This document shows, piece after piece, positions 22,355 through 33,804 of a stretch of 64,000 bases of DNA. The notes beneath the pieces are model-generated. The model was not told the DNA's origin, searched no databases, and was given only the letters and a program-made list of their open reading frames with translations. How positions within the stretch are numbered: position 1 is the first letter of the stretch; the number at the start of each line of letters is the position of its first letter. The position numbers and the translations under genes were made by a program. The stretch comes from Leucocoprinus leucothites (lineage: Eukaryota > Basidiomycota > Agaricomycetes > Agaricales > Agaricaceae): assembly GCA_013368445.1 (NCBI GenBank), contig JAACJO010000016.1:372001-436000 (forward strand), read 5' to 3'.

Positions 22355-25300
22355 ATGCTCTCTACACAATCTGGCTCTGGTACTGCCACAAGGTTCGCGA
22401 AAGAGAAGTCCGCGGGCAGGACATTTGCGCTCCAGAATAAACTGCCCAAACTTCCGATACCCCCTCTTGAGGACACATGTAAACGATACCTTAAGGCCCT
22501 TGAGGCTTTACAAGACAAAAATGAACACGAAACCACAACTGCGGCCGTACAGGAGTTCCTTGAGGGAGAAGGTCCAAGGATCCATCAGAAACTGATTGAA
22601 TGGGCGAAAGACAAGTCCAGGTGAATCTTTGTTGCATCGAACCGGGATACGGAATGCTCAACGTCCATGACAAAGTTACATTGAGGAGTTCTGGTATGAA
22701 TCGTACCTTTCTCACAGCGATCCTGTTGTTCTCGCCCTCAATCCGTTCTTCGTATTGGAGTACGTTCGGGATATTGCCTTCTTGAGATCTCAAGCTCATC
22801 CTTGAGGCAGGAACGATCCAACACCAGACAGAGGCTCTCAACTTCCTCGTGCTGCATCGCTCATTGTCTCGTCTCTTGGCTTCATCCATGACCTCCGGGC
22901 TGGCATGCTGGAACCCGATACTGTGCGCGGCACGCCCCTCGATATGGACCAGTACACTCGACTGTTTGGCACGGCCCGGATACCTACTGATGTTCGTCTT
23001 CACTCATAGCCATGTGGCCATCTGATCACTGACGTCATACACCTTTTGCGGAACAGAGAGGCTGCAAAATGGAAGTATATCCCGATTCGAAGCACATTGC
23101 TGTTCTTCGTAGAGGCCAGTTTTGTAAGTCATCAGTTCTCTACCACGAGGAACATTAGGTCTTCATGGTGACCTAGACTGGTTTGACGTTTTGGACGACG
23201 ATAGCCTACCACTTCTTACCGAGCGCGAAGTTTTGCGCAACCTTCAAGCGATCGTTTCCGATGCTGATACCCTCGATCGTTCAGAGGTTTCTCGCAAAGC
23301 AATTGGTGTTCTTTCTACCGAGAACAGGAAGATATGGTCCGGTTTGAGAAAGATGCTTCAGCAAGACCGAAACAACTCCGGCTGTCTTCAAATCATCGAC
23401 CGTGCTTTGTTTGTCGTGTGTCTTGATGACGCTTCGCCCGAGAATCTTGCGGACTTGTGCTCAAACTTCCTTTGTGGAACGTATAGTCTTCAAGGAGGTG
23501 AACAAGTTGGGACATGTACGAACCGCTGGTACGACAAAGTACGTTTGAACTCCGACCTGTCCGGCTAGTATTTCATGGTTCATTTGCTATAGCTGCAAAT
23601 CATCGTCTGCGCGGATGGATCTGCTGGGATCAATTTTGAACATACGGGCGTCGATGGCCACACGGTGCTAAGGTGTGTTCTATTCTCGGTTGGCATTGGT
23701 CGATTCTGACCTTATGCCACAGGTTCGCCGCCGATATTTTTACCGAGGGACTTATGCTCCTTGCACGTTCGATCAACCCTTCTGCACCTACTCTCTTTCG
23801 TGCCCCTCTATCTCCACATGCCAAGTCATACAAGCCACCCCGTAATTCTCGAAGTGCGCTATATGGTCTCCAGCCTCCCTGATTCTTATCTGATAAACTT
23901 TATTTCCTAGAGCCACCGACACCGCCACTTGAGCGCATCGATACGACGCCGAAAAAACTCGAGTGGAAGCTCTCCCCTGAGCTCCGTGCGGGTGTCCGCT
24001 TCGCGGAGACGAGGATCAGCGATTTAATCTGCCAGAATGACTGTCAGGCACTCGAGTTCAAAGGCTACGGCAAGAATTTTATTACAAGCCATGGTTTCAG
24101 TCCAGACGCTTTTGTACAGATGGCGTTCCAGGCCGCTTACTTTGGTCTGTATGGTAAGTCATGACGATTTTATCCCGAAAGTTGCCATGCGTTGATAGAA
24201 TATTAGGGCGCGTCGAGTGCGTCTATGAGCCTGCGATGACGAAAGCCTTCTTGCACGGCCGTACTGAAGCAATCCGTTCCGTCCAACCTGAGAGTGTCAA
24301 TTTTACAAAGGTTGGCTCTGTCGCCATCTAATCGCATGCTAATTACCTACATGCGCCTTCCTAGACCTTTTACTCGGAGTCCAGTCCTGAGGAGAAAATC
24401 GACGCCCTTCGCCAGGCCTGCGACCGCCACGTCAAACTCACGAAAGAGTGTGCCCAAGGGCTCGGACAAGACAGACATCTTTATGCACTGTACTGCCTCC
24501 TTCAACGTGAAGCAGAAGGCAATCTAAACCCATTGCCCGACGATCCAGTTTCACCTACTTCTTCCCCCTCAACGTCTGAGTCTATCTCTCCGCCAGCTCA
24601 GTCCCATGTTAAACCGAGGAAGACCAAGCCTAAGCTTCCGAGTATCTTTACTGATGCTGGATATCATCATCTCAGTACTTCGATTCTCAGTACTTCAAAC
24701 TGTGGTAACCCTGCTCTGAGGCTGTTTGGATTTGGCCCCGTTGCCGCTGACGGCTATGGAATCGGGTATATCATCAAAGAAGATGGGATCTCAGTGTACG
24801 TGTACAAGCCTTTTCTTCTGGAATTTCACTGTTGACGTTCGTACTATATAGTTGTGCTTCATCAAAGCACCTTCAAACGCGCAGGTTCCTTGATACACTT
24901 CAGGGATACCTGTATGATATTCAGAGGATTTTAGTTCAACTTCATAAAGCTGCAAACGCACGCCCTGCGCCATTTGTTGACCATTCGGGCATACTGAGGG
25001 ATTCCAAGACAGGCCGACGGATAAATGGTATTGCATATGACAACGAGTCTGAGGAGAATTTGACCGAAGCTACCGGCGAGGAGATGCCCATGTGTGAGTT
25101 ATTTTCTCCAAGTTGGCGTACGCCTTATGCTCTTGTCGGAAACTTGTGCTCTGTAACCTGATGCCTTGTGACGGCCAAGTCTTTTCGAGGCATGTTTGTA
25201 TGGCATGTTATTGTTACGCGCGTACTGTCCCCGACGACTTTCTTGAATTCGGAGGTTTTTGCCACATGGCCGAGCCGGTTTATATTTTTTAGACCCCTTC

Positions 25301-25537
25301 TTCAACTTATCCTGGTCTCATTGGTCCCGATCTTGCATTTGAGCTCACACGCTTATCTTCTTTTCAGTTGGCTATTCTTTCTTCGACAGCGGTGAAGTCG
25401 AGCTGCTGGGTAGGAGAAGAAAGAAGTCGCCTTATGCTGACGTCGGTGAGTTCAACGCGGTTGTTTTAGTTGTCTGACGGCCTAACTCACACCATTCGGG
25501 TCTTTTAGGGAAAGTCATTCCATTGGTTGAATATTGA
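22355..25537 (+). CDS. Carnitine O-acetyltransferase
   Basis: Multi-exon gene with ten or more exons. The N-terminal block LQNKLPKLPIPPLEDTCKRYL is the classic start of choline/carnitine acyltransferases. It is followed by DKSRYIEEFWYESYL-type and DPVVLALNPFF motifs, WKYIPIRSTLLFFV, NRWYDK, then ADGSAGINFEHTGVDGHTV with the catalytic His codon at 23641-23643. FKGYGKNF, AFQAAYFGLYG, YEPAMTKAFLHGRTEAIRS and DRHLYALYCLLQRE complete the carnitine and CoA sites. FGFGPVAADGYGIGYIIKEDGI is the C-terminal signature. It transfers acetyl groups between CoA and carnitine for export from peroxisomes or mitochondria. The end (LVEY) is not a PTS1 peroxisomal signal. Start 22355 was chosen as the first ATG before the conserved N-terminus. 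Confidence 0.9.
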
Positions 25538-26686
25538 GAAGTATTTTTGGAATAAACGATAAATCATATACCTTGGAAATAGGATGATACTTATATTTTG
25601 TTATTTGTTGTCTGTTGTAGTGTATGTATATACATAGAATTGATTGGTACGACCTTTAGCTACAATGAAAGGATCATGAAATTCTGTGGCTGTAACCACA
25701 GTGACCTGCTTATGCATGCGTATCTATTGATTTACACTTAAGTGATCACACTTTGCACTGGAAATCATCTTGTCAAATGGGGTTTCGGTGCAGATGCACA
25801 AGCACCACTTGTTGATCCTCAGCGCCGAAACGAATGATGACCCTTACTCGATGATCAGTTCGTCAAGAGCAGTAGTCAGTAGTCGGCCAGAAAGCTAGCT
25901 CGAGTTTCTTCCGAAGCGCTTCTGATTGAGCCTCAATGCGTCCTGATAAGTATGGTTTTTCGCGCCTCGCAAAGAGGTGCCTAGAACGTGCGTAAGGCTT
26001 AAAACGTATGATGCACTCCTTGATACGCAGGAAAAGCCCCCCTGTTGGTTTGATGAGGGATGGTGTTGAGATGTTGATTTAGCTCTAGTAGACTTCGGAT
26101 CTAGTAGTATCCGCAGTGTTTGGGCGTCCACTCCTACGTGGCCCGTCCAAGTCACCTTGAGTGCTCGCTAAGGAGTTTCAACTAATCACTTACTGGGCCT
26201 TTCGTCGCCATTCAACTTGACAAGAGTTCTGGTCATATTGAAACCAGATATTCGATTCGACAACTGACACGTCTGTGTGCCAAATCATTATGTACGGACC
26301 GTGACACCCAGAATCCGCGCCAGGAATAAGCTGATTGTATGGCTGAGAAACCTAAAAATGGACATAATAACTCTCGCTTAAGTGGGCTTAGTAGTTCATA
26401 TACCCATGGTCCTACGTCCCCTTTCTGTGTCTATTGCTCAAAGTTCCCATATTCATTCTCCACTCCTAACGCCCTTGTCCATAGGCTAGACTGAAGACCC
26501 CACATTATAACCAGCATTCGGGGAATCACTCATCTCGTCTTGGACATACTCGGCATATTAATCCGACCCACTTCTTCGAACCATCCCACACCGGCGGAGG
26601 CTGACAGCGACTATCAGCTATTCTCTTTGGGCTTCCTGAAGGCGCAACTGTACTTTTTGTACGGTTCGCGAAGGAGTTTTCAGGCG
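25538..26686. other. Intergenic, 1.15 kb, no gene seen
   Basis: Contains the 3' UTR of the acyltransferase gene and the upstream region of the BTB gene. An 86-codon minus-strand ORF (26155-25895) shows no domain. No RNA or repeat recognised. Confidence 0.4.
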
Positions 26687-27890
26687 ATGTCACTCGAGCC
26701 AGGGTCTTCGACAGGGGCCCATACCTCGGGCCCATCATCGCAATATCACGCTCCAAACAACATTAGTACTTGTTCCTCTCCCACCAACCAGCTCTTACGA
26801 CACGCTCCTAATCCTTCATGTTACTCAAACACGGCTTTACACAACTCGATCCCCGTTCTTCACAAAGATGAGCATGTCTACTTTGATGACGGAAACGTCG
26901 TACTCGTTGCTGGGACGACTTGCTTCCGCGTTCATCGATCACTTCTGGCAAAGCATTCTTCGATTTTCCGGGACATGTTCAATATTCCACAGCCGGAAGC
27001 ACAGGATATATATGAAGGAGTACCCAAGGTGGAATTGCAAGATGATCCGGATATATTGAGGGCGCTGTTGAGAGTTATCTATGAACCATTGTACGTTGCT
27101 TAATCTTGGATGGTGATGGTGATGAAAATGACGCGTATCATGCAGTTCGAGCCCCCTGAAGACATGGCTCACCCAACCTACGGTCCAGACTACAACTGAG
27201 ATGGTTGGCGCCATGGGATTGGCTCTCAAGTACGAGGTGGACAGTCTTCGAAATGAGATCGTCCACCAATTATCTTCCGCCTGGCCGCGTACCATGGAAG
27301 ACTGGGACGTCCTAGAGAAGAAACGTGAAATGTTTGGGAGTGACATGCCTCGCCTTGATCCCGCAGCCGCTATTCGCATGGCTCGAATAGCGGACATGCC
27401 AGAGGTTTTACCCCTGGCATACTATTGCACTATTCAGGTGTATCCGGGACGCCCTATAACGGGCGACACGGAGCCGGTTAACGAGTCTAAGGACCAGACC
27501 GACTCTGAGAACTCGGTGATGACGAGTCTCCTTGATCGACAGGATCTAGCCGCCCTCGCTCTCGGAAGAGAGTCCATGGCTATCTGGGTGTCGCAGCACG
27601 CAAGATCGAAATTTAGGACTTGGAATTGCCATTCGAGTACAAACTCACGAGGCCTCGTTTGTAGCCAACGTATTCATTTGCGATGGGCTGAAGTATTGGA
27701 GGATGTGACGATGCGGAGGGATGTGCTGGAAGTTCTAAAAGAGCACGCTAGTTGGGGAACGGGGACGTTTGGGAGCATTTTGTGTTCCCCTTGTCAGAGT
27801 GTTTATGTTGAGATTATGCGGCAAATGAGGAAGGATTTTTTTAAAGATCTTCCTCGGATTTTCGGGCTTGGTCAGCCGCTCAGGCAGTAA
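26687..27890 (+). CDS. BTB/POZ-domain protein
   Basis: Two exons (26687-27090 and 27146-27890; 1149 nt, 382 aa). A Ser/Pro-rich N-terminus of about 65 residues precedes a BTB fold: DEHVYFDDGNVVLVAGTTCFRVHRSLLAKHSSIFRDMF, then the helix DPDILRALLRVIYEPF spliced in phase. The remaining 240 residues include ALKYEVDSLRNEIVHQLS and IRMARIADMPEVLPLAYYC, which follow the BTB in a large basidiomycete family. BTB proteins often act as Cullin-3 adaptors, but no Kelch or MATH partner domain is present and the partner is unknown. ATG 26687 was chosen because the longer frame upstream has only a non-ATG start. Confidence 0.85.
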
Positions 27891-29224
27891 ATGCCTTCGT
27901 CTGCGTTCTGTATATGTAGTCTTATCCATTCGTTTTCGCCTGTCATCTAGGCTCAAGTCCTATCGCATCTACTGAAATTATGCCATTCCTTTCACTGCCT
28001 TTAATGCGGATTCGACTACTGTGGAGTCCTTGAGCTCCACAAAATATGTATCGAGTAATATGAGTTTATTGAGAGACAACCTTTCCTTCCGGTGCTCAAT
28101 GTAGTAGACATCCTCATTGGACTTCTTGAGACATGTTGCAGATTGGGTTCAAGCTACGGTCTTGGAGAAAAGCTCCCGATGGATGTATCGGAGCTTTTAC
28201 ACTTTGCGAATTCGGGGCAGGATTCATGATTTTCCCATAATCACCGAGGTAGTCATGCCGCTCTAGGCAGAACTTCAACGTCGCGTCGGGTGGATTTATC
28301 CTCAACAATAGCCTCAGGCAACTGGGGACGGTAGAATGCCTAGAGACTAATTAATAGAGCTCTGGGTGCCATAGCACTACTATAGTGGACTTAGGAAGTT
28401 GTCACTCAACCTTCAGGTAGAACTCTTGATTGATGCGCTGTAAAAGCCGCACTCGTCATTGGCGAGAGATATCCATGGTCAAAATCCATGGAATAGCAGA
28501 CCTCTGTAGTCAGCAGCCGGAGACTCGTTGCTTGAGTCGGGTGCCGTTAAGTATAGGCAGTGAATTATTCGAATTTTGAGTGGGAGAGCCAAGGGAGAGC
28601 AATAAATGGGGACCGAGGCATTGCGGTGGAGAAGCGATTAACTATTATATACTGAGCTCTGTTGACGGAATCACAATTCAGGCTGAAGCGGTTCACTGAC
28701 AGGGACAGTCGAGGTCCAGACGTGGGGCAGCACAAGAAGCGGAGTCGCTATGGAAATCAACGTGAAGACGCCCATTACGTGTGATGTACTCCAGGCTCCA
28801 CCATTTATCTGAAAACCCTGGAACAGCTTGTGTACATTCTATGCTTGCAATGCAGGTGAGACTAAGAAATTTTGTAATTCTGAGTTCCTCAATATGCTGC
28901 CAAAAGTGATAAGAGACCTGTAACAAAACCCAAGCCATCAAGGTAAACCGAAAGTCGATGACTTCATTACTCGCTTCGACGGAGAGATGACGCAGATGCG
29001 CGCCTGTCGCTGAATGGATCTCCGGCGCTCAACTCCAGGAACAGCGAAGCCGGCACTAATTAGGAACGAGAATGCCTGTCGTTGTCGGGCTGGGCAGACC
29101 CGAAAAGTTTGCTTCAGGCTTAAAACCAACACACGCTCTCCCGTGCTCCCCCCACCCCTCATTCACTCCCTTTCCTCTTGGGCTTGGGTTTTATACCACT
29201 CTCTTTTACCCACTCTCTTTTCTC
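27891..29224. other. Intergenic, 1.3 kb, no convincing gene
   Basis: A minus-strand ORF (28941-28693, 82 codons, with ECTQAVPGFSDKWW and a Cys-containing end CPCQ) is the only candidate. It has no recognisable family and no good start, so it was left out. The right end is the AA14 promoter. Confidence 0.4.
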
Positions 29225-31134
29225 ATGCTTTCTGCATTTCTTCTCCCCTTGGTCTTCGGTCTGGCTGATGCTCACCTGGCAGCGTGGCATCGAGGGATGT
29301 ATTGTCTGGACGTGAGTCGAACTTGAAGGAGCAGGGAAACCCACGACCTGTGCTAAAGAAAATATTTGTCTCACTGCAGGGTGTCGATGGCCACGTTGAC
29401 CTGAATAGCGCGGCTCCTGTGACTCCGCTCTACCAGCTGGCGAAGAGCGACTGGTGGTGTAAGTCAACCGTCCTGTTTTGTGGCGTGTTGGGCGTGCTGA
29501 TCAACATTAATAACAGTCCACCATATCAACAAGGTGATGAAATATCCTTTCAGAAGTCAGAGAGGCACCTAATAACCTCTATCTGTAGTGCGACGAGTTT
29601 CCTCCTGCTCCAGGAGATTTTCTGGATTTGTGAGTAGTTAGCAATTATTTTCGATTATTTTCCGGAGAAATTGACTTGCGACAAATTTGAACAGACCAGC
29701 TGGAGGGCAATTCCAAGTTGAAATTGCCTCAAACCGAGCCAAGACCAGCCTCTCCTATGGTGGTCGGGACCTGTCCGATTGGCCCGATGGTGGCCACTAT
29801 CCCGATACTTATGTGCGTTACGGTTCTATCAATCTTATGAGCATAGCTTCTAATCTGGATTATATGGCACAACAGAATGTCCCGTCGTGCATCACCTCAC
29901 CAAACTGTCTGTCTTTTCTCATTCATTTTCTCTCCTTGGGGACTGACATGCGACGTTGTGCTGTAGTCCATACTCAGAATGAATCCATGGCGGCTGGAAC
30001 CGCCTTCGCCATAAGCTACCAGGTATGCGCCCCTTAATGACCGTCGTTTAACCTCACAATTAATCAAAACAGTCTGATATTAAACAAGTGACTCCTGAGA
30101 ATCTGATCGTGTTTTCCGTTCGTTATCAGTACGTGCCGAGGGTGCATTTTTGTATGAGACTGACGATCTTCGCAGCACGCCATGGAAGCGCGTCACTACC
30201 TACGATGTTCCCGACGCCATGCCGGCTTGCCCTCCCGAAGGCTGTATATGTGGTGTGAGTATCTCCTGCTTTCTTCTATTATTCAAATATTAACATATTT
30301 CTCAGTGGGGCTGGGTAATTTATCCTCATTTCAAAATTGATCGTCATCTCACCAAATTTCCTCTCATTTCTTCAGGTTCCCAATGGGTGAGTGGGAGTTT
30401 CTTCTTGAATTCGCCCTGTCCTCTTACCAGAGAGTAATTAGTTGTGGACAACCTAACATGTACCACCAAGCCTTCCGCTGCCGTGTCACCAATGCTCATA
30501 GCACCACACCTCTGGCCGCTCCAAAACCTCCCGTCTGGTGCGAGGGAGAGCCTGACAAATGTACGAAAGGTGCCAAGCAGATGATTTACTGGCATCAGCG
30601 AGACGGTAACAACATTGTTGTCGACGGCCTGGACCATGCTGGCCAACAGAAGTCACCGGGGTACAACATGAAGACCGGATTCGCTGACGGTGTGTACATA
30701 TTCATTGCCAGAAAAATTCAGCTAGATGACCGTTGGCAGGTGCGCAGAATGATATCTTCGCTGGACCGCCCTCTTCCACGAATGGAGGTTCCAGCGGCAA
30801 TAACAATCCTCATTCGACGCTGGATACACGTGAACCACCGCACGCACACTCTACGCCTACAGGCTCACCTGCCCCCACTTCCAGCAGCATTGCACTTGGT
30901 TCTTCAAATCCTAAACCCTCCACCGGAAGCACGCCTCATACCAACGTCCACAATGCTTCTTCTCCCCCTATTTCTAACTCCCCGGATGGTTCCAATGTTC
31001 ATCAGGACGCTCCGTCGACTATAAACCCACCCCCTGCCTGCCACTCAAAGTCGAAGAGGACTCGCAGGTCGTCCTCTATCAACAAGCATAAAAGGGAATC
31101 CTATAAGAACAGGCTTAATCACCGTTCTTGGTAA
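29225..31134 (+). CDS. AA14-type copper lytic polysaccharide monooxygenase
   Basis: Thirteen exons (29225-29311, 29380-29458, 29517-29533, 29589-29629, 29695-29812, 29876-29906, 29967-30022, 30073-30128, 30176-30254, 30306-30314, 30377-30387, 30442-30689, 30740-31134) total 1227 nt, or 408 aa. A 16-residue signal peptide ends in LADA, so the mature protein begins with His, the first copper-brace ligand ([11 protein letters not shown]). [62 protein letters not shown], the CICGWGWVPNGCGQPNMY motif and the HTPWKR segment match the AA14 family described from white-rot fungi as xylan-active on cellulose-bound xylan. After about residue 280 the tail is Ser/Pro/Thr-rich and ends in a strongly basic stretch. 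Two consecutive microexons (9 and 11 nt) are inferred. Confidence 0.88.
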
Positions 31135-32030
31135 ATGCCTCGTTGGTTCAGCTCTGAGGGTCTGGTCATGGCGCTGTGTCAGGCTTCCCGCATACCCATT
31201 TATTTGATTGATATTCGCGCCAGCTGTGAATAGTCTTCGTTTTCTGTTCTGTGTTTATATGGTGCCTACGGTATCAGTGATCAAAAGATTTGTTCGAGTG
31301 ATCCCCGCTTTTTTTGGACGAGGATTACGGTCGTGTATTGATGCCTTGAAGGATGTTTTTCAGTTTGTATTCAGTTTCGTGTTGGATGACTTCATGATTC
31401 GATATGTAGATTTATTTTTCGGTTTTTCTGAGCGAATAGGTCGAATCGACTTATATTAGTAAACCTCTGTCTTGTATGTATATCCTTGATGGTTATATCA
31501 ATCATTGTTTTTATGTTAGCGTTTCGGTGAACCAGATATTCGGTGACCGGTCGGTCAGCATGTCGGGACTTGTGATTGAGGAGATTTTCGAGCATGTCTC
31601 ATCATCTTAGAATGCTCTGGCTCTCATTCTGGGAAGTGTTTATTGTTGACGGCATGGAATTATCTAGCCGTGACCTACTACACTTTATTCCTCAATCATT
31701 TCAAAAAGCCAACTCACTGTACAAAAGCACCGCTTTTCTGGGTGGGAGAATATTAGGTCCGTCCAAACTCAATAGACTCAATGAAACGCTCAGTTCGGAC
31801 TCAATTAGTAGTTAAGATAGCACAAATTCAATATCATCACTCTCATGCATACGTACACATCTTTTCCTTGGTTTCTCGCCCATAAATAAGCCTTACATGA
31901 TTAGTAGCACCCCAGTCTCGTTACACCACGGCTGAGGTGAGTAGTTAGCGCCCAGACTATGTTCGACCATACTCATGTACTGTAGTCCATTTATGATCCC
32001 TACAGGTTATAGCACCAGTCATCTGTTCAA
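31135..32030. other. Intergenic, possibly LTR-derived at its right end
   Basis: 3' UTR of the AA14 gene plus AT-rich DNA. The right end (GGTTATAGCACC at 32006) resembles a primer-binding-site region placed just before a copia Gag, but no LTR boundaries could be defined. Confidence 0.3.
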
Positions 32031-32051
32031 CCCAACGAAACTCTCCCATCC

Positions 32052-32531
32052 ATGTTCGACATGTCCGATTTGACTATGGACATCCTCTCCGAAAGTGTTC
32101 CTGTCCTAGACGAGCGTGGTACAAACTGGCCTATCTTCGCCATCCGTTTCAAAACTGCGGTATGTGCTAGGGGCCTCTGGGGCCATTTTGATGGCACGAG
32201 GCAAAAGCCTGTCCGCCCGAGACCGACTGGAAAGATCAAAGCCGAGGAAGCCGTCGGGACAAGTACATCTGACGATGTAGCCGAGTCACTTGGCAATCAT
32301 GATGCCCTCGCGAGCTCTAGTAGATCCATTGTGACAGAGGAGGAAATATTTGAGTGGGAGAGAAACGAAGCCATTGCGAGATGTCTGCTCATCCAATGCC
32401 TCCCCGATACCATCGCTTTGATCACACGGGAGTACGACACCGTTGCAGGGATATGGAAATATATAGAGAACGAGCTCACATATCGGAGCGCTGTCATCCA
32501 GGCCGGAATGCGCACTCGTTTCATGCAGTGA
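32052..32531 (+). mobile_element. Ty1/copia-type Gag fragment
   Basis: An isolated 159-codon ORF. LDERGTNWPIFAIRFKTAV and GLWGHFDGT are the N-terminal hallmark of copia Gag polyproteins in fungi. ERNEAIARCLLIQCLPD and YDTVAGIWKYIENELTYRS continue the Gag helical domain. The frame stops after RTRFMQ, before any zinc knuckle, and no protease, integrase or reverse transcriptase follows. It is a relic, and capsid function is unlikely. Confidence 0.75.
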
Positions 32532-32855
32532 CCAGTCCCGCTGTCCTCGTGATGCAGATGTCCGGAGTAGTGGTACTACTACAGATATATGAAAATCTGA
32601 ATAATTTCGTCAATTTGACACTATTCAGTGATCGGCTCCGGAGGTCAAGTGATTGCACGTCTTACACAGTATCAAACTGTGGTATGGCAAAATGTCCCGA
32701 AATGCGAAGGATTGATTTGAATGATCAATAGAATATCTTGGCCGTGGCTGGCATATGCAGGCCTCACCTGCGGACCTTGATCAGAATTGATCCGAGGTCA
32801 CTTACCGAGTTGCAAACGTCACAACGTCACACTCTCTACCTTCGTCCTCATCGTC

Positions 32856-33553
32856 ATGCTGTCGTCGCTGCGCTCGACAGTGACCCGTTCACTACCGCTA
32901 CATGCTCGTGCATATTCCTTACCACCAAATAGACAGGCAATAGAGGATGTCTTCAGTACATTCGGTCTGGACAAAAGCCCGATTGGCGGAGGCGGCATGA
33001 ATGCAATTCTGGAGACCTTTCAACAACCACCAGAACGGAAACCTATTCCACTGGACAAAATAGAAGTTCCATTACCACAAGACCCTCTACTTCACTTCTT
33101 TACCTCGCAGCTCATGCATGGCGGCAAACGCGCACGAGCGGAGAAGTGTACTTCGGAAATCCTGCTACACTTGAACGCCTTGACGAAGGCCCCTCCAATG
33201 CCAATTCTCCGGGAGGCGGTCCTATTAGCTGCACCTGCAGTGAAAGTACTACGACATAAATCCAGCTCAAAGGTCGTCGTAAAACCTTTTGCGTTGAGTG
33301 AGAGACAGAGGGCGAAGAAGGCGATTGTTTGGATTCTGGAGGAGAGTAATAAAAGGGTTGGGTACACACGGGGAGAGCGGATTGCGCGAGAGTGTATTGC
33401 AATACTCCAGGGCACGAGCCAAGTGCTAAAAAACAAGGAGGACGAGCACAAGCTTGCCATGGTCAACAGGTGGGTAGCTTTCGAAATTATAACACATGAG
33501 AACATATTGCTGATTGTCATTTATTCAGAGGAAACCTTCCTCGAGTGCGGTAG
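32856..33553 (+). CDS. Mitochondrial ribosomal protein uS7m
   Basis: Two exons (32856-33469 and 33529-33553; 639 nt, 212 aa). The N-terminus LRSTVTRSLPLHARAYS is Arg/Ser-rich and lacks acidic residues, as expected for a mitochondrial presequence. The uS7 fold follows: DPLLHFFTSQLMHGGKRARAEK, LREAVLLAAPAVKV, LSERQRAKKAIVWILEESNKR, and a C-terminus RVGYTRGERIARECIAI...HKLAMVNRGNLPRVR. The last exon adds only the GNLPRVR end. uS7m nucleates the head of the mitochondrial small subunit. ATG 32856 is the first in frame; the upstream extension has only a TTG. Confidence 0.88.
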
Positions 33554-33730
33554 ATGGTGGTCCTTGTATCTGTTATTTTAATATCACTGCATTGCGTCTT
33601 AATATCATTGAACTTTGCGATTGGCGATAGAAATACCAACCCAATGGCGAAAACGAGCGCGTTATTTGCATGTGTTTGTACTCCGATCAAAAATTTCGAG
33701 CGTTTTCCGATTTCTGGCGCGTGGAATAGT

Positions 33731-33770
33731 ACAGCACTCTACAGCACTCTACAGCCCTTCCTACAGCCCA
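33731..33770 (+). repeat. Short direct repeats in the carrier promoter
   Basis: ACAGCACTCT occurs twice in a row, followed by related ACAGCCCTTC and ACAGCCCACT units, 35-75 bp before the GTP/GDP carrier ATG. They are pyrimidine-rich and may be transcription-initiator DNA. Function unproven. Confidence 0.35.
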
Positions 33771-33804
33771 CTTCTTTCCTTTCCTCCATCCCACATTCCT
33801 CGTC

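Noticed and set aside
28693..28941. 82-codon minus-strand ORF ending CPCQ
   Set aside because: Considered as a small secreted or CaaX-type peptide, but it lacks a signal peptide and the end is not an aliphatic CaaX box.
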